The position numbers and the translations under genes are program-made. From assembly GCF_000369505.1 (NCBI RefSeq), contig NZ_KB850055.1:1116001-1180000 (forward strand): 64,000 nt of DNA, written 5' to 3'. Each line of letters begins with the position of its first letter. The first letter of the stretch is position 1. A model generated the notes under the pieces. It was given only the letters and a program-made list of their open reading frames with translations. It ran no database searches and had not been told where the DNA came from. Shown piece by piece: positions 34,901 through 44,454 of this stretch. The DNA is from Acinetobacter sp. NIPH 298. Its GTDB lineage: Bacteria; Pseudomonadota; Gammaproteobacteria; Pseudomonadales; Moraxellaceae.

Positions 34901-35578
34901 TTACTCAGTTCTAAATACAATCCTGCACGTACCTTTACCGCAGAGGGAACAGTGGGGATTGGCGGTATGTACATGTGTATCTATGGTATGGATTCACCGG
35001 GAGGCTATCAGCTTATTGGTCGTACTTTACCGATTTGGAACAAGTTTAAGAAAAATAAACAATTTGGTAATAAGCAATGGTTCTTACAGTTCTTCGATCA
35101 AATTAAATATTTTGAAGTATCTGAGGATGAACTAAATTTATGGCGTGCAGATTTTGAAAATGGTCGTGCGGAAATTCAGATTGAAGAAACTGAATTTGAT
35201 TATGCAGACTATGTAAAATTCTTAGAGAATGAAGCGGAAAGTATTGCTGAGTTTAAAGCCAAACAGCAACAAGCATTTACCACTGAAGTGAGTCGTTGGA
35301 AAGAAGAGTTTGCCGCTCAGCCAGAAGAACAGATTGAACTTTGCAACAGTGCAGACTATAGCCATCTTTCATCCCTCAACGCCTCGATGACTGGCAATAT
35401 CTGGAAAATCTTTGTTGAAAGCGGTCAGGAGGTTAAAAAAGGTGAGACTATTGCTATTATTGAGGCAATGAAAATGGAACTTCCTGTTTATGCAGAAGAA
35501 GATGGCATCGTGAAAGCCATTATTTGCAGAGCAGGGCAAACGGTACATAGTGGCGAGCCACTGGTCTATATGGAATAA
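31973..35578 (+). CDS. Urea carboxylase
   Basis: 1201 residues. Biotin carboxylase domain (1-~450; ANRGEIAVRAIRTLKKLG, GGGGIGL, ATP-grasp), then AHS2 and AHS1 carboxyltransferase domains (~460-1000) and a C-terminal biotinyl domain with EAMKMEL (biotin on Lys1167). It carboxylates urea to allophanate using ATP and bicarbonate. The carboxyltransferase has neutral asparagines in RENGGEAG (Asn685) and AINFTGD (Asn707), where the second carboxylase of this window has aspartates. Absence of DUF1989 genes and presence of allophanate hydrolase in the operon fit urea as substrate. RBS GGGGGAG. Confidence 0.9.
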   Translation: MFKTVLIANRGEIAVRAIRTLKKLGVTSVAVYSDSDRYTQHVEDADIAIALDGLKPADTYLSIEKLIQAAKQTGAEAIFPGYGFLSESADFSRACEENNIAFMGPTAEQILEFGLKHRARELAAEANVPMTPGTGLLDSLEEALTAADRIGYPIMLKSTAGGGGIGLTRCDTPQALTDAYESVKRLGEQFFKDAGVFIECFIDKARHVEVQIFGDGKGQVVAFGERDCSLQRRNQKVVEETPAANLPEATRKKLHQAAVELGKSVNYRSAGTVEFIYDANRDEFYFLEVNTRLQVEHPVTEMVTGLDLIECMLKVAAGDELDWAYLSNIQPKGAAIEVRVYAEDPVKNFQPSPGVLTEVSFPEGSRVDTWVKTGTEISQYFDPMIAKIIVHAEDRAAAIEKLQTVLAETRLNGISTNLDYARAIISDERFESMQIWTRMLDDFNYTPNVIEVVQAGTLSSIQDYPGRIGYWDIGVPPSGPMDDYAFQLANRIVGNDVKAAGFEFTLVGPTLKFHADTTIALAGASCTALLDDQEIDFWKPVEVKAGQILKIGQVETGCRTYLAVRNGLDVPVYLGSRSTFALGNFGGHAGRTLRVGDMIKMVDPAFASIELPIATDVPQALSADLIPEYGNEWEIAVLYGPHGAPDFFKPEYVEEFFASEWTVHFNSNRLGVRLSGPTPSWARENGGEAGLHPSNVHDCEYAIGAINFTGDFPVILAKDGPSLGGFVCPVTIAKAELWKVGQLKADDKIRFYPITVEQANELERKQIENIQNFADATKVVETIEPTQDVLTTILAQREPTDLSPKTVYRQAGDSYILLEYGENVLDLALRLRVHQLIQMIRAANIDGILELSPGVRSLQIKYDGLVIPQSELITQLLKLEEEMGDLSQLKIPSRIVHLPMAFEDSATLGAVERYQESVCAKAPWLPSNVDFIQRINGLAHRNEVKDIIFDANYLILGLGDVYLTAPCAVPIDPRHRLLSSKYNPARTFTAEGTVGIGGMYMCIYGMDSPGGYQLIGRTLPIWNKFKKNKQFGNKQWFLQFFDQIKYFEVSEDELNLWRADFENGRAEIQIEETEFDYADYVKFLENEAESIAEFKAKQQQAFTTEVSRWKEEFAAQPEEQIELCNSADYSHLSSLNASMTGNIWKIFVESGQEVKKGETIAIIEAMKMELPVYAEEDGIVKAIICRAGQTVHSGEPLVYME

Positions 35579-35589
35579 GGCAAGGCTGC

Positions 35590-36285
35590 ATGAAAGAAAC
35601 CAAAATAAAAACAACAAAGAGCTCAGACAACTTGTCTGAGCTAGTTTACCAACGCATCAAGAATGATATCTTTGATTTCAAATTGATGCCGGGTGAACGC
35701 TTCACTGAATCCGAAGTTGCAAAAGCTTATGATGTGAGTCGTACCCCAATCCGACAAGCCTTGTATCGTTTGCAACAAGAGGGTTATGTCGATGTGAGTT
35801 TTCGTAGCGGTTGGCAAATCCGACCGCTCAATTTTCGTTATTATGAAGAACTTTATGATGTGCGAATCGTGTTAGAAAAAGATTCGATTCGTAAACTTTG
35901 TCAGATGGATCATCAAAACTCGGTTGAGTTATCCGTTTTAAAAGATTTATGGATGATAGAATCGCATCAATATTTAAAAGACATCAAACAACTCTCACAA
36001 CAAGATGAAGATTTTCATTGTGCTTTAGTTCGTGCATCGGGTAATAATGAAATGGCAAGGATTCATCGTGATCTGAGTGAGCGCATCCGTATTATCCGTC
36101 GTTTGGATTTTTCCAAAGATTATCGTGTAGAAGCAACTTATCAAGAACATCAAAAAATACTCAGTTTTATCTTCGATCGTAAGGTAGATGAAGCAATCCA
36201 CGCGATCGAAGCGCATATTATGCAAAGTCGTGATGAAGTGAAAAAAATTACTTTGCAAATGTTAGATTCGAGTCAATTCTACTGA
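35590..36285 (+). CDS. GntR-family (FadR/FCD) regulator
   Basis: 231 residues. N-terminal winged helix (LVYQRIKNDIFDFKLMPGERFTESEVAKAYDVSRTPIRQAL; key MPGER-TE-E-A---VSRTP-R-AL) and a C-terminal FCD domain with the metal/ligand histidines (DEDFHCALVRASGN, EHQKIL, IEAHI). It lies 11 bp after urea carboxylase, so it probably controls this operon, sensing a metabolite of the route. Confidence 0.9.
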   Translation: MKETKIKTTKSSDNLSELVYQRIKNDIFDFKLMPGERFTESEVAKAYDVSRTPIRQALYRLQQEGYVDVSFRSGWQIRPLNFRYYEELYDVRIVLEKDSIRKLCQMDHQNSVELSVLKDLWMIESHQYLKDIKQLSQQDEDFHCALVRASGNNEMARIHRDLSERIRIIRRLDFSKDYRVEATYQEHQKILSFIFDRKVDEAIHAIEAHIMQSRDEVKKITLQMLDSSQFY

Positions 36286-37129
36286 GTGAAAAATTAGTTC
36301 AATAATACTATAATTGTTAAAGATATAATCTAATTAATCCGAGTGGGGAACACAATCGAAAATTGGCAATAAGCTTCAATTGTTATTGTACTTGGAATGA
36401 GCATCGCTCCATTGCTTACTGCATTCAAGAGGAAAGTCTCTGTATTAAGCATAGGTTTTTAAATTTGTTGAGTTAGGTCGTTTTGCAGACCATCAAAAAC
36501 TCAAATTATAGGCAGTAATATATTGTTAAGTAATAAGTTTTTTTAATAGGATTCGGTGGTTTTTATGCAGTAGCAATAACCCTTATGGCACTTTTTTTCT
36601 CAAAAAAAGTTTTCCGTTTTTTAAATAAATTTAACAATGAAGATAATGGGGAATATACTATAAAAATAATAGCTTTATTTTTTCCACATTTATATGGATA
36701 TTTGTTATAGCTATATTTTGGAGTATTTCTTGGAAGTTTCCTATTGATGATATTCTATGGAATTATTTTTCAAGTTCGCATTTAATTGTAATGTGGTTGA
36801 CATTAATTTTTTATTTTAAAAAAAATAGTGGACGGATTTGAATTTTTCAACAATACAAGTGTAATGGCATAATCCAAGTTTATATTTCTAATGTATTTTA
36901 TTATGATTAAAGCAACTCAGTAACTTTTATTCCTCTTAATGGGTATAGGAAGGGATAACGATTTAAAAAGGTTTTTTTAGAATTTGCTCTTATACATCTA
37001 TGAGTGATCTATCCAAGCTGGACGTAATAAAAAACTCTTTTTTCTATGCCTAATCCTGCATAAAACTAACATCTTTCATTACTTTTCTATTTAATAATAA
37101 AGATCAAACTTCCAATCATCAGATGAAAC
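36286..37129. other. Intergenic region with decayed membrane-protein gene
   Basis: 844 bp. Besides the broken gene fragments at 36380-36841, the rest (36842-37129) shows no frame, repeat or terminator I can support. Confidence 0.5.
36380..36841 (+). pseudogene. Decayed small membrane-protein gene
   Basis: Three pieces of hydrophobic coding sequence lie in line in different frames. One reads IVIVLGMSIAPLLTAFKRK (about 36380-36460). The second reads GFGGFYAVAITLMALFFSKK then VFRFLNKFNNEDNGEYTIK (from 36537). The third, after a frame change in the T-run near 36670-36680, reads FIWIFVIAIFWSISWKFP and ends at TGA 36839-36841. No intact start is present. The parent gene is not recognised. Confidence 0.5.
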
Positions 37130-37999
37130 ATGATGAATGATCAAACACTCACGGCACTATTTCTAAAAATCGTTCATAAAGAAGGCTTTTTTACTACGGC
37201 AATAGATGGCATTACGTTGATGCGAGTCGATCATGACACACCGCCGATTGCTGTATTGCAAGAACCGACTTTAGTTTTTGTTTTACAAGGTCAAAAACGT
37301 GGCTATATCGGAACAGAAACCTATTCATTTCAACAAGGAGAATGCCTGATTGTTTCGGTATCGATGCCATTTGATTGCGACACAATTGCAAGTCCTGAAT
37401 TCCCCATGATTGCGATTGGTATGAAATTAGAGGCTGATACTGTCAATGAATTATTGGCAAAGACCTATTTTGAGAATTATCAGTTTAAGCCGTTAACGAC
37501 GGGAATGAGCGTCATTCAGTATGATCAGAACATCTCAAGTGTATTATTTAGGCTACTCAATACGCTTACATCTGAGCAAGATATTTTGATTTTAGGTGAT
37601 CAAATAAAACGAGAACTCTTATATCGAGTGATTCAACACTCAGGTGCAGATGCTTTAAAAGGGCTAGTGGCTCAAGGAAATTTAAGACCAATTTATAAAA
37701 TTTGTGAATATATTCAACATCATTTTACAGAAAAATTAACAGTGGAAATGCTTGCTGAGCAAGCCAATATGAGTACTTCCGCTTTCCATAAAGCCTTCAA
37801 ACAAGTCACCCAACATCCGCCTTTGCAATACCTCAAAGTCGTTCGATTGCATAAGGCCAAACAATTGTTGCAAAACGAAAACCAAAGCGTTGCGCAAGCA
37901 GCTTATGCTGTTGGTTACCAAAGCTCTTCACAATTTAGTCGAGAATTTAAAAAACAGTTTGGTTTTTCTCCTAATCAGACTGAGTTAAATAAGGAATAA
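37130..37999 (+). CDS. AraC-family transcriptional activator
   Basis: 289 residues. N-terminal cupin-type sensor (AraC_N: PTLVFVLQGQKRGYIGTETYSFQQGECLIVS, key residues V-QG-K---G---Y---G), C-terminal double helix-turn-helix (LTVEMLAEQANMSTSAFHKAFK and VAQAAYAVGYQSSSQFSREFKKQFG). Usually controls a neighbouring oxidoreductase responding to aldehydes or quinones. 7 bp before the quinone reductase gene. The start could be the first or second of two adjacent ATGs. Confidence 0.92.
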   Translation: MMNDQTLTALFLKIVHKEGFFTTAIDGITLMRVDHDTPPIAVLQEPTLVFVLQGQKRGYIGTETYSFQQGECLIVSVSMPFDCDTIASPEFPMIAIGMKLEADTVNELLAKTYFENYQFKPLTTGMSVIQYDQNISSVLFRLLNTLTSEQDILILGDQIKRELLYRVIQHSGADALKGLVAQGNLRPIYKICEYIQHHFTEKLTVEMLAEQANMSTSAFHKAFKQVTQHPPLQYLKVVRLHKAKQLLQNENQSVAQAAYAVGYQSSSQFSREFKKQFGFSPNQTELNKE

Positions 38000-38006
38000 A
38001 CAAATC

Positions 38007-39020
38007 ATGAATCAAAATAGTGTAGAACAAATGAAATATATCGAAATTACTCAAGCGGGCGGTCCAGAAGTTTTAAAAGTTGTGCAAGGCGATCGTCCAG
38101 AGATTAAAGAAGATGAAGTGCTCATTGAAGTCTATGCTACAGGCATTAATCGACCTGATATTTTGCAACGTCAAGGGCTTTATCCGATGCCGAAAGGCGT
38201 GACACAGATTCCGGGTTTAGAAGTTGCTGGCATCATTTCACAAATAGGTTCAAAGGTACAAAAATTTAAAATCGGCGATAAAGTTTGCGCACTCACCAAT
38301 GGTGGTGGTTATGCTGAATACTGTGCTGTGCCAGAGAATCAAACTTTAGCTATTCCTAAAAATCTCAGTTTGATAGAAGCGGCTGCTATTCCTGAAACTT
38401 ACTTTACTGTATGGGCAAATTTATTTCAGATCGGGCAGTTAAAGAATCATGAAACGGTCTTAATTCATGGTGGCGCAAGTGGTATTGGTTCAACCGCGAT
38501 CAGCCTATGTCATGCGATGGGAATTCAAAGTTTTTCAACAGTTGGCAGTGACGATAAGGTTGAAAAACTAGCTTCGATGTCTCAAGTTATCAACTATAAG
38601 ACTCAGGATTTCGAAAAAGAAATTTTAGAACGGACCAATGCTCAAGGTGTCGATGTGATCTTGGATATTATTGGCGCATCTTACTTTAATCAAAATTTAC
38701 GCTTACTCAAACGAGATGGTCGACTGGTCATCATTGGCTTTATGGGAGGCAGAAAAGTAGATGGCTTTGATATACAAGAATTGATGTTAAAACGTGCGAC
38801 TGTTACAGGTTCAACCATGCGAGGGAGAACCAACGCAGAAAAAGCAGAAATTACCGAAGACCTTGAGCAATACGTATGGCCATTGATTGAAGCAGATCAA
38901 TGTAAACCGATTATTTATAAAACTTTTGCTTTTGAAGATGTTGCAGCAGCACACCAATGTCTTGAAAGTAGTCAACATATTGGCAAAGTTGTACTCGAAG
39001 TTAAAACTGAGTTTGCCTAA
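38007..39020 (+). CDS. NAD(P)H-quinone oxidoreductase (zeta-crystallin/PIG3-like)
   Basis: 337 residues of the medium-chain reductase family without zinc ligands. [18 protein letters not shown] and PGLEVAG identify the QOR/TP53I3 branch; NADPH turn [11 protein letters not shown] near residue 155. It reduces quinones with NADPH. In line with the AraC gene upstream and hchA downstream; the set fits electrophile or carbonyl stress. The start ATG 38007 follows AAGGAATAAACAAATC. Confidence 0.9.
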   Translation: MNQNSVEQMKYIEITQAGGPEVLKVVQGDRPEIKEDEVLIEVYATGINRPDILQRQGLYPMPKGVTQIPGLEVAGIISQIGSKVQKFKIGDKVCALTNGGGYAEYCAVPENQTLAIPKNLSLIEAAAIPETYFTVWANLFQIGQLKNHETVLIHGGASGIGSTAISLCHAMGIQSFSTVGSDDKVEKLASMSQVINYKTQDFEKEILERTNAQGVDVILDIIGASYFNQNLRLLKRDGRLVIIGFMGGRKVDGFDIQELMLKRATVTGSTMRGRTNAEKAEITEDLEQYVWPLIEADQCKPIIYKTFAFEDVAAAHQCLESSQHIGKVVLEVKTEFA

Positions 39021-39117
39021 TTATATTCATTACATGCCTGTTTATGCAGATCAGTTGAGCATGACCCAAATCTTGAGCAGTATGTATAAACAAAACAATC
39101 CTATGAGGACACTCAAA

Positions 39118-39993
39118 ATGACAACTAATACTGATGATCGTAACCCAACGCCTGATGTTGCTGAAGATAATGCTTTTTTCCCATCGCCATATTCATTGAG
39201 TCAGTACACAGCAGCTAAAACGGATTATGATGGAACAACCTATCCAAATCCGTATCAAGGCGATAAAAAGATTCTTATGATCGCAACGGATGAACGTTAT
39301 ATCTTGATGCAAAATGAGAAATTCTTTTCTACAGGCAATCACCCTGTTGAAATGTTATTACCGATGTTTCATTTAGACAGTGCAGGTTTTGCATTTGATG
39401 TTGCAACGCTGTCAGGCAATCCAGTCAAACTTGAAATGTGGGCGATGCCCAAAGAAGAGCAAGTTGTTTTGGATACCTATAAGAAGTATGAGAAACAACT
39501 TAAAGCACCCCTGAAATTAGCCGATATTTTGGATAAAGCACTTAGTAAAGACTCTCCTTATGTTGGTGTCTTCATTCCTGGTGGGCATGGCGCAATGGTA
39601 AAAATACCGCATAGTAAAGACGTTAAAGCCGTGTTGAAGTGGGCTGTTGAAAACGATAAATATGTGATCACACTTTGTCATGGCCCAGCATCATTACTTG
39701 CAGCGGCAGTCGATGAAGATCCAAACGATTATCTCTTTAAAGGCTATCAAGCCTGTGTGTTTCCAGATGCTTTAGATACAGGTGCAAATATAGATATTGG
39801 CTATATGCCGGGTCAACTACCGTGGTTGGTTGGTGAAAGTTTAGAGAAACTCGGTGTGGAAATCCTAAATAAAGGAATCACAGGTCAAGTTCATCAAGAC
39901 AGAAAATTATTAACAGGTGATAGTCCTTTGGCTTCAAACAATTTAGGTAAGCTTGCAGTAAATGCCTTATTAGCAGATACAAATATTGTTTAA
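39118..39993 (+). CDS. hchA: Hsp31-type glyoxalase III / chaperone
   Basis: 291 residues from ATG 39118, with GAGGA nine bases upstream; the frame is open further back into the preceding gene. Typical Hsp31 sequence: [30 protein letters not shown] with the acidic/His set, and the nucleophile elbow [10 protein letters not shown] (Cys about 184). It converts methylglyoxal to lactate without glutathione and helps repair glycated or unfolded proteins. Same transcription unit as the quinone reductase. Confidence 0.93.
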   Translation: MTTNTDDRNPTPDVAEDNAFFPSPYSLSQYTAAKTDYDGTTYPNPYQGDKKILMIATDERYILMQNEKFFSTGNHPVEMLLPMFHLDSAGFAFDVATLSGNPVKLEMWAMPKEEQVVLDTYKKYEKQLKAPLKLADILDKALSKDSPYVGVFIPGGHGAMVKIPHSKDVKAVLKWAVENDKYVITLCHGPASLLAAAVDEDPNDYLFKGYQACVFPDALDTGANIDIGYMPGQLPWLVGESLEKLGVEILNKGITGQVHQDRKLLTGDSPLASNNLGKLAVNALLADTNIV

Positions 39994-40063
39994 AAAGAAA
40001 TATATCATCAAAGAAATACAACCTCCTTCAAGTTGAGTATTTATCTAACTTCAAGAAGGCAAT

Positions 40064-40097
40064 AAAAAACAGCGTATCTAGTGATACGCTGTTTTTT
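40064..40097. terminator. Strong bidirectional terminator
   Basis: AAAAAACAGCGTATC pairs perfectly with GATACGCTGTTTTTT around a 4-nt loop, between hchA and the convergent transporter gene. Confidence 0.95.
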
Positions 40098-40114
40098 ATT
40101 GAAGAATAAATCTA

Positions 40115-40996
40115 TTAGGGTGTTGTGACCGCATCTTTAGGACCAAAGCGAGTAACCCAGATCCCAAAAATAGTCGCAAAGATATACATAAAAATAGAAT
40201 AGACCGCAGCAGGCATTGCAATGGTGGTGCTCGCCATCACGGTAAGCGCAATCGTCATCGCTAGCGTACTGTTATGGATACCAATCTCAAAAGCACAAGC
40301 ACGCGCTTGAAATGAGCTAATGCCGAGCAGACGAGGAACAAAATAACCAACGCATAAACTAATCGCACAGAATAGAGCAGTGGCTAAACCAATTTGGCCA
40401 ATGTACTCTACTAAATTTGCACGTTCTGTGATGATTGCACCTAAAATAATAATCACGAGGAAAATGACGGCAAAAATACGTACAGGACGATTCAATTTTT
40501 CAGCAAAATGCGGCGCATAGTGACGAACAAGCATCCCAATACCAACAGGCACTAGAATAATTAAAAATACCTGCATTATTTTAGAAAACTGTAGTCCAAC
40601 TTGTTGACCCTCATTCATAAAATGTAGGATGGAGAAATTGACGATAAAAGGTAAAAAAACAGCGGCGAGTACAGCATTGATCGCAGTTAGGCTAATATTT
40701 AACGCAATATCACCTTTATATAAATAACTAAATAAATTTGCGGTCGTTCCACCGGGTGAGGCCGCAAGGAGCATCAAGCCAACAGCCAATAATGGTGGTA
40801 AAGCTAAGATTTTACAGATTAAAAAGGCTATGCCGACCAATAAGACCAATTGACAGAACAGTGCAATCAGTACAACTTTGGGATGTTTACTTACTCTGGC
40901 GAAATCTTTGACCGTTAACTCTAAACCCAAACCTGCCATGACGATTGCAAGGGCGATAGGTAAAAAAAGTGTGATCAATCCTGAATCCATAATCAT
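40115..40996 (-). CDS. Bile acid:sodium symporter (BASS) family transporter
   Basis: 293 residues, about nine hydrophobic segments. The GLGLELTVKDFARV opening, the AASPGGTTANLFSYLYKGD loop and the late CAFEIGIHNSTLAMTIAL motif (E and N of the sodium sites) are typical. Bacterial BASS proteins move bile acids, pantoate or other organic anions with sodium. The substrate is not predictable. Start ATG 40996 behind AAAAGGA. A structured element lies 46-107 bp upstream, on its leader side. Confidence 0.88.
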   Translation of the reverse strand: MIMDSGLITLFLPIALAIVMAGLGLELTVKDFARVSKHPKVVLIALFCQLVLLVGIAFLICKILALPPLLAVGLMLLAASPGGTTANLFSYLYKGDIALNISLTAINAVLAAVFLPFIVNFSILHFMNEGQQVGLQFSKIMQVFLIILVPVGIGMLVRHYAPHFAEKLNRPVRIFAVIFLVIIILGAIITERANLVEYIGQIGLATALFCAISLCVGYFVPRLLGISSFQARACAFEIGIHNSTLAMTIALTVMASTTIAMPAAVYSIFMYIFATIFGIWVTRFGPKDAVTTP

Positions 40997-41041
40997 TTTT
41001 TCCTTTTAATAGATATTATTTGTATGAAAAGATGTTGTTTG

Positions 41042-41103
41042 GTCGTACCCAGTACGAAATCGAATCCTTCGATTTGTATCGCTCTTGGGAAAGCTGGTAC
41101 GAC
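41042..41103 (-). ncRNA. Candidate structured RNA, two-arm (C4-like) fold
   Basis: Closing stem GTCGTACC (41042-41049) / GGTACGAC (41096-41103) encloses an 8-bp perfect hairpin AAATCGAA-TCC-TTCGATTT (41057-41075), extended by three more pairs past a bulge, and a weak second arm in the GCTCTTGGGAAAGC stretch. The overall shape recalls phage-type C4 antisense RNAs, which occur as repeated families in Acinetobacter. The strand is uncertain; on the minus strand it would be the leader of the BASS gene. No family consensus is confirmed. Confidence 0.35.
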
Positions 41104-41451
41104 ACAAGCAACAAATTTAAAAAACCAATACTTTATGCACCATGAATTTAGTTATTTTTACTAAATAATTTCACTTATTAATATGTGCATTTCTCCATTG
41201 GAATGTGTCTACTCTACGACAATTTCATAAAATTTTAATATGTCACTTTTAGACTGAGCATTCATTTTCTATGTTTGGTTACATATTTACGACGATTGAG
41301 GGTGATGACCGTTCTGTCTTGATCTTGAAGCAAAATGTTCAATCTAGACTGATTTTAGACAGGTTTATAGTGTTCACTTATCTAGTAAAAGTTCAATATA
41401 AATAATTACATATTTCTATTTAGTTAGGCGGATTACGATCAAAGCACAAAT

Positions 41452-41470
41452 GGTAATGATTATTGTTTCA
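41452..41470. promoter_or_regulatory. Weak Fur-box-like site
   Basis: About 12 of 19 positions of the classical Fur box match (core GGTAATGATTAT), some 200 bp upstream of the emrA-like start. Such a match can occur by chance in A/T-rich DNA. Confidence 0.2.
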
Positions 41471-41667
41471 CTGATTTTTTTTGAAAAGTAATTGGCATAA
41501 GTGCACAACTGTATCTTAATTGTGGTCAATGACACTAAATTACATCGAGCATGATAATTTGCGCCAATTTGATATTTGTAACTATTTATTTGGTCTGAAT
41601 AAGTGAAAGTTATAGAAATCTATAAATCGAAATAGAAGAATTTATATTACAACATGTGGAATAAAAT

Positions 41668-42735
41668 ATGGATACCATAGCTCGTGTAGAGGTGGGAACA
41701 GATACGAAGGTCCAAAAAAAGCAAAAAGTTACTTGGATCGTTTTTTCACTACTTTCGCTATTTTTATTGATTGGGGTAATGTACTACTTCTTTGTTTTTC
41801 GATTTTATCAATCTACCGATAATGCTTATATCCAAGCCGATGTGACATGGGTCATGCCGAAAATTTCGGGTGAGGTTGTTGAATTAGTCATAAATGACAA
41901 TCAGTTTGTTAAACAAGGTGAAACCCTAGCCATATTAGATCAGCGTGATTATCAGGCGCGTTATGACCAAGCCCAATCTTTGGTGACATTAAAAGAAGCT
42001 GCGCTTATTGTTCAACAACAAAATGAAAGATCGGCAAAATCAACCATTAATGAAGCGAATAGCGGGGTGCTTGCGGTACAAGCAGATGTATCTCGGTTGA
42101 AAAAAGATTACGCCCGTTACCAAGACTTATTGAAAGATGGCGTAATTACGCGTCAAAACTTTGATAGCATTCAATCCCAATATCTTTCTGCTCAAGCGCA
42201 ATTAAACAAAGCATTGGCAACCGTCAATTCAGCAGAAGCGCAGCTCGGAAGCCTACAAGCAGGTCGAGCACAACTTTTGGCAGATATTCAAAATGCAAAA
42301 GCAAGCTTGGATCTTTTTCAAATTGATTTAGCATCTGCAAAAGTGACTAGCCCTGTCTCAGGTAAGGTGGGGAGTTTAGCGATACAAAAAGGTTCTCGTG
42401 TTGGCCCGCAAACACGATTAATGGCGATTATTCCAGAAAATAGTTTATATGTTCAAGCCAACTTCAAAGAAACACAAATAGAAAAAATGCATATTGGTCA
42501 AGAAGTTAAATTAAAAATAGATGCGTATCCAAGTTTAACCTATACCGGAAAAATCGAAAGTTTTTCACCTGCATCAGGTGCAACGTTCTCACTGATGCCA
42601 CCAGATAATGCAACAGGCAATTTTAATAAGGTCGTTCAGCGGATACCTGTGCGTATTGCGATAGACAGCAACGCTCATATCGATCTGATCAAACCCGGTA
42701 TGTCGGTCAAAGCAACCGTAAATTTAAGAACTTAA
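41668..42735 (+). CDS. HlyD/EmrA-type membrane-fusion protein
   Basis: 355 residues. One N-terminal transmembrane helix (about 20-45), the lipoyl/barrel half STDNAYIQADVTWVMPKISG, a long coiled-coil hairpin (~95-210) and the return barrel (KVTSPVSGKVGSLAIQKGSRV; key residues SP--G-V). EmrA-class adaptors link an MFS pump in the inner membrane to a TolC channel. It is first of six close genes that include both partners. Confidence 0.92.
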   Translation: MDTIARVEVGTDTKVQKKQKVTWIVFSLLSLFLLIGVMYYFFVFRFYQSTDNAYIQADVTWVMPKISGEVVELVINDNQFVKQGETLAILDQRDYQARYDQAQSLVTLKEAALIVQQQNERSAKSTINEANSGVLAVQADVSRLKKDYARYQDLLKDGVITRQNFDSIQSQYLSAQAQLNKALATVNSAEAQLGSLQAGRAQLLADIQNAKASLDLFQIDLASAKVTSPVSGKVGSLAIQKGSRVGPQTRLMAIIPENSLYVQANFKETQIEKMHIGQEVKLKIDAYPSLTYTGKIESFSPASGATFSLMPPDNATGNFNKVVQRIPVRIAIDSNAHIDLIKPGMSVKATVNLRT

Positions 42736-42759
42736 TCATCGCGATTTTAGGTGCTAAAC

Positions 42760-44307
42760 ATGGATAAGCGTTTAGATGAGGACTGGAAGTTCCCGACCAA
42801 AGTCGCGTGGGTGATTTTTATTGCCATGATTTTTGGCAATTTTATGGCGATTTTGGATATTCAAATCGTTGCAAGTTCTCTAAATGAAGTTCAAGCGGGT
42901 ATGAGTGCCAGTCGCTATGAGGTGACATGGGTTCAAACCGTGTACTTGATTGCTGAAATCATCGCTATTCCGATGTCCAGTATTATTGCGCGAGTGTTAT
43001 CGACACGGATCTATTACACCATTTGTGCGGTTGGATTTACGATTAGTTCTTTACTGTGCGCGATGGCTTGGAATCTAGAAAGTTTATTGGTATTTCGTGC
43101 AATTCAAGGCTTTATGGGCGGCGGTATGATTCCGACTTCCATGACCGCTTTATTTCTACTATTCCCTGAAGCGAAACGTACTTTGCCACTGGTACTCTTT
43201 GGCATGATCAGTACTTTAGGACCAGCTATTGGGCCGACTGTGGGTGGGTGGCTCACCAATAGTTTCTCATGGCACTGGATGTTCCTGATCAATATTATTC
43301 CAGGCATCATTATCGCAACCATTATTTTCTCTGGGCCTGATATTGATCGTGCTGATCATTCTTTGCTGAAAACAATGGACTGGATCGGTCTCATTGCGAT
43401 GGCAATGTTCTTGGGTGGATTGGAATACTTTTTAGATGAAGGCGCTCGACATGATTGGTTAGTGGATAGTGGAGTGCGCATGGCATTTATTATCTGCATT
43501 CTCGGCGGTATTACGTTCTTTTATCGGAGTCTTACCCAAGAAAAACCCTTATTGGATTTGAGTGTTTTTAAGAATAAAAATTTTACCTTAAGTGCAATCA
43601 TCACCTTTGTCATTGGAATGGCACTGTATGGTTTAGGTTATATGATTCCTGTTTTTCTTGGGCAAGTTCGAGAAATGAACAGCAGTCAAATCGGCCACAT
43701 TATGATGGTAACAGGCGTAGTCATGTTCTGTTTCGCACCATTCCTTGCATGGTTGATTCCAAATTTTGACACTAGAAAAACGGTCTTTGTGGGCATGATC
43801 TTGGCTGGGTTTGGTGTTTGGCTAAATTCTCATTTAAGTATCCATAGCGATTATGACTTTATGTTTTGGCCGCAAATCTATCGTGGTATTGGCTTAATGA
43901 TTTGTTTGATTGTGGTTTCGCATTTAGCCATGAGTACCTTGCCGATGAGTAAAGTTGCTGATGCCAGCGGTATTTATAATCTAATGCGCAATATTGGCGG
44001 TGCAGTGGGACTTGCTTTGATCAACTCTTCATTAGATTGGCTTACGGCGATCCATGTCACTGAGCTAAATCAATATATGACGCCTCAGAATTGGATTTTT
44101 GTAGAACGACTTGAACAACTTACCGCGCAATATCAAGAAGTGGGTTCTAATGCGCAGCAAATCGCGCTGAGTATTATTTATCGAGATATTCATTATCAAG
44201 CACTGACATCAAGTTTTAATGATTTACTGCGTATGCTGTCGATCATTATGTTCATTGCTGCTTTCCTTACATTTTTTATGGATAGGGGGAAGAAAATGAA
44301 TATGTAA
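42760..44307 (+). CDS. EmrB/QacA-type 14-TM MFS exporter
   Basis: 515 residues from ATG 42760; a GTG three codons upstream is possible. Fourteen hydrophobic segments; the DHA2 motifs are present: LDIQIVASSLNEVQ in helix 1 (motif D1-like), RAIQGFMGGGMIP (motif B) and LGPAIGPTVGGWL (motif C, antiporter signature). Proton-driven export of a small molecule, working with the EmrA-like and TolC-like proteins encoded on either side. 24 bp after the adaptor gene. Confidence 0.92.
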   Translation: MDKRLDEDWKFPTKVAWVIFIAMIFGNFMAILDIQIVASSLNEVQAGMSASRYEVTWVQTVYLIAEIIAIPMSSIIARVLSTRIYYTICAVGFTISSLLCAMAWNLESLLVFRAIQGFMGGGMIPTSMTALFLLFPEAKRTLPLVLFGMISTLGPAIGPTVGGWLTNSFSWHWMFLINIIPGIIIATIIFSGPDIDRADHSLLKTMDWIGLIAMAMFLGGLEYFLDEGARHDWLVDSGVRMAFIICILGGITFFYRSLTQEKPLLDLSVFKNKNFTLSAIITFVIGMALYGLGYMIPVFLGQVREMNSSQIGHIMMVTGVVMFCFAPFLAWLIPNFDTRKTVFVGMILAGFGVWLNSHLSIHSDYDFMFWPQIYRGIGLMICLIVVSHLAMSTLPMSKVADASGIYNLMRNIGGAVGLALINSSLDWLTAIHVTELNQYMTPQNWIFVERLEQLTAQYQEVGSNAQQIALSIIYRDIHYQALTSSFNDLLRMLSIIMFIAAFLTFFMDRGKKMNM

Positions 44308-44454
44308 AAAACATATTAGAGGGTGAGTTTTTTTAATTAAAAAACTGGAAAGGTGTATCTCTGTATATGCCCTTTAAATAAAAATAATAGTTATATAAGT
44401 ATCGAGATGTCTTGGGGACAAGAATACTTATGTATAAATTTAAAGGTTAAAACT

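Larger units (their letters stand above)
40997..41667. other. Long divergent regulatory region (BASS / emrA)
   Basis: 671 bp without a supported gene. It holds the structured element at 41042-41103, a weak Fur-box-like stretch at 41452-41470 and A/T-rich promoter DNA for two divergent units. Confidence 0.5.

Noticed and set aside
38887..39117. Long upstream extension of hchA overlapping the quinone reductase
   Set aside because: It is the shadow frame of the preceding gene; the Hsp31 start with a ribosome site is at 39118.
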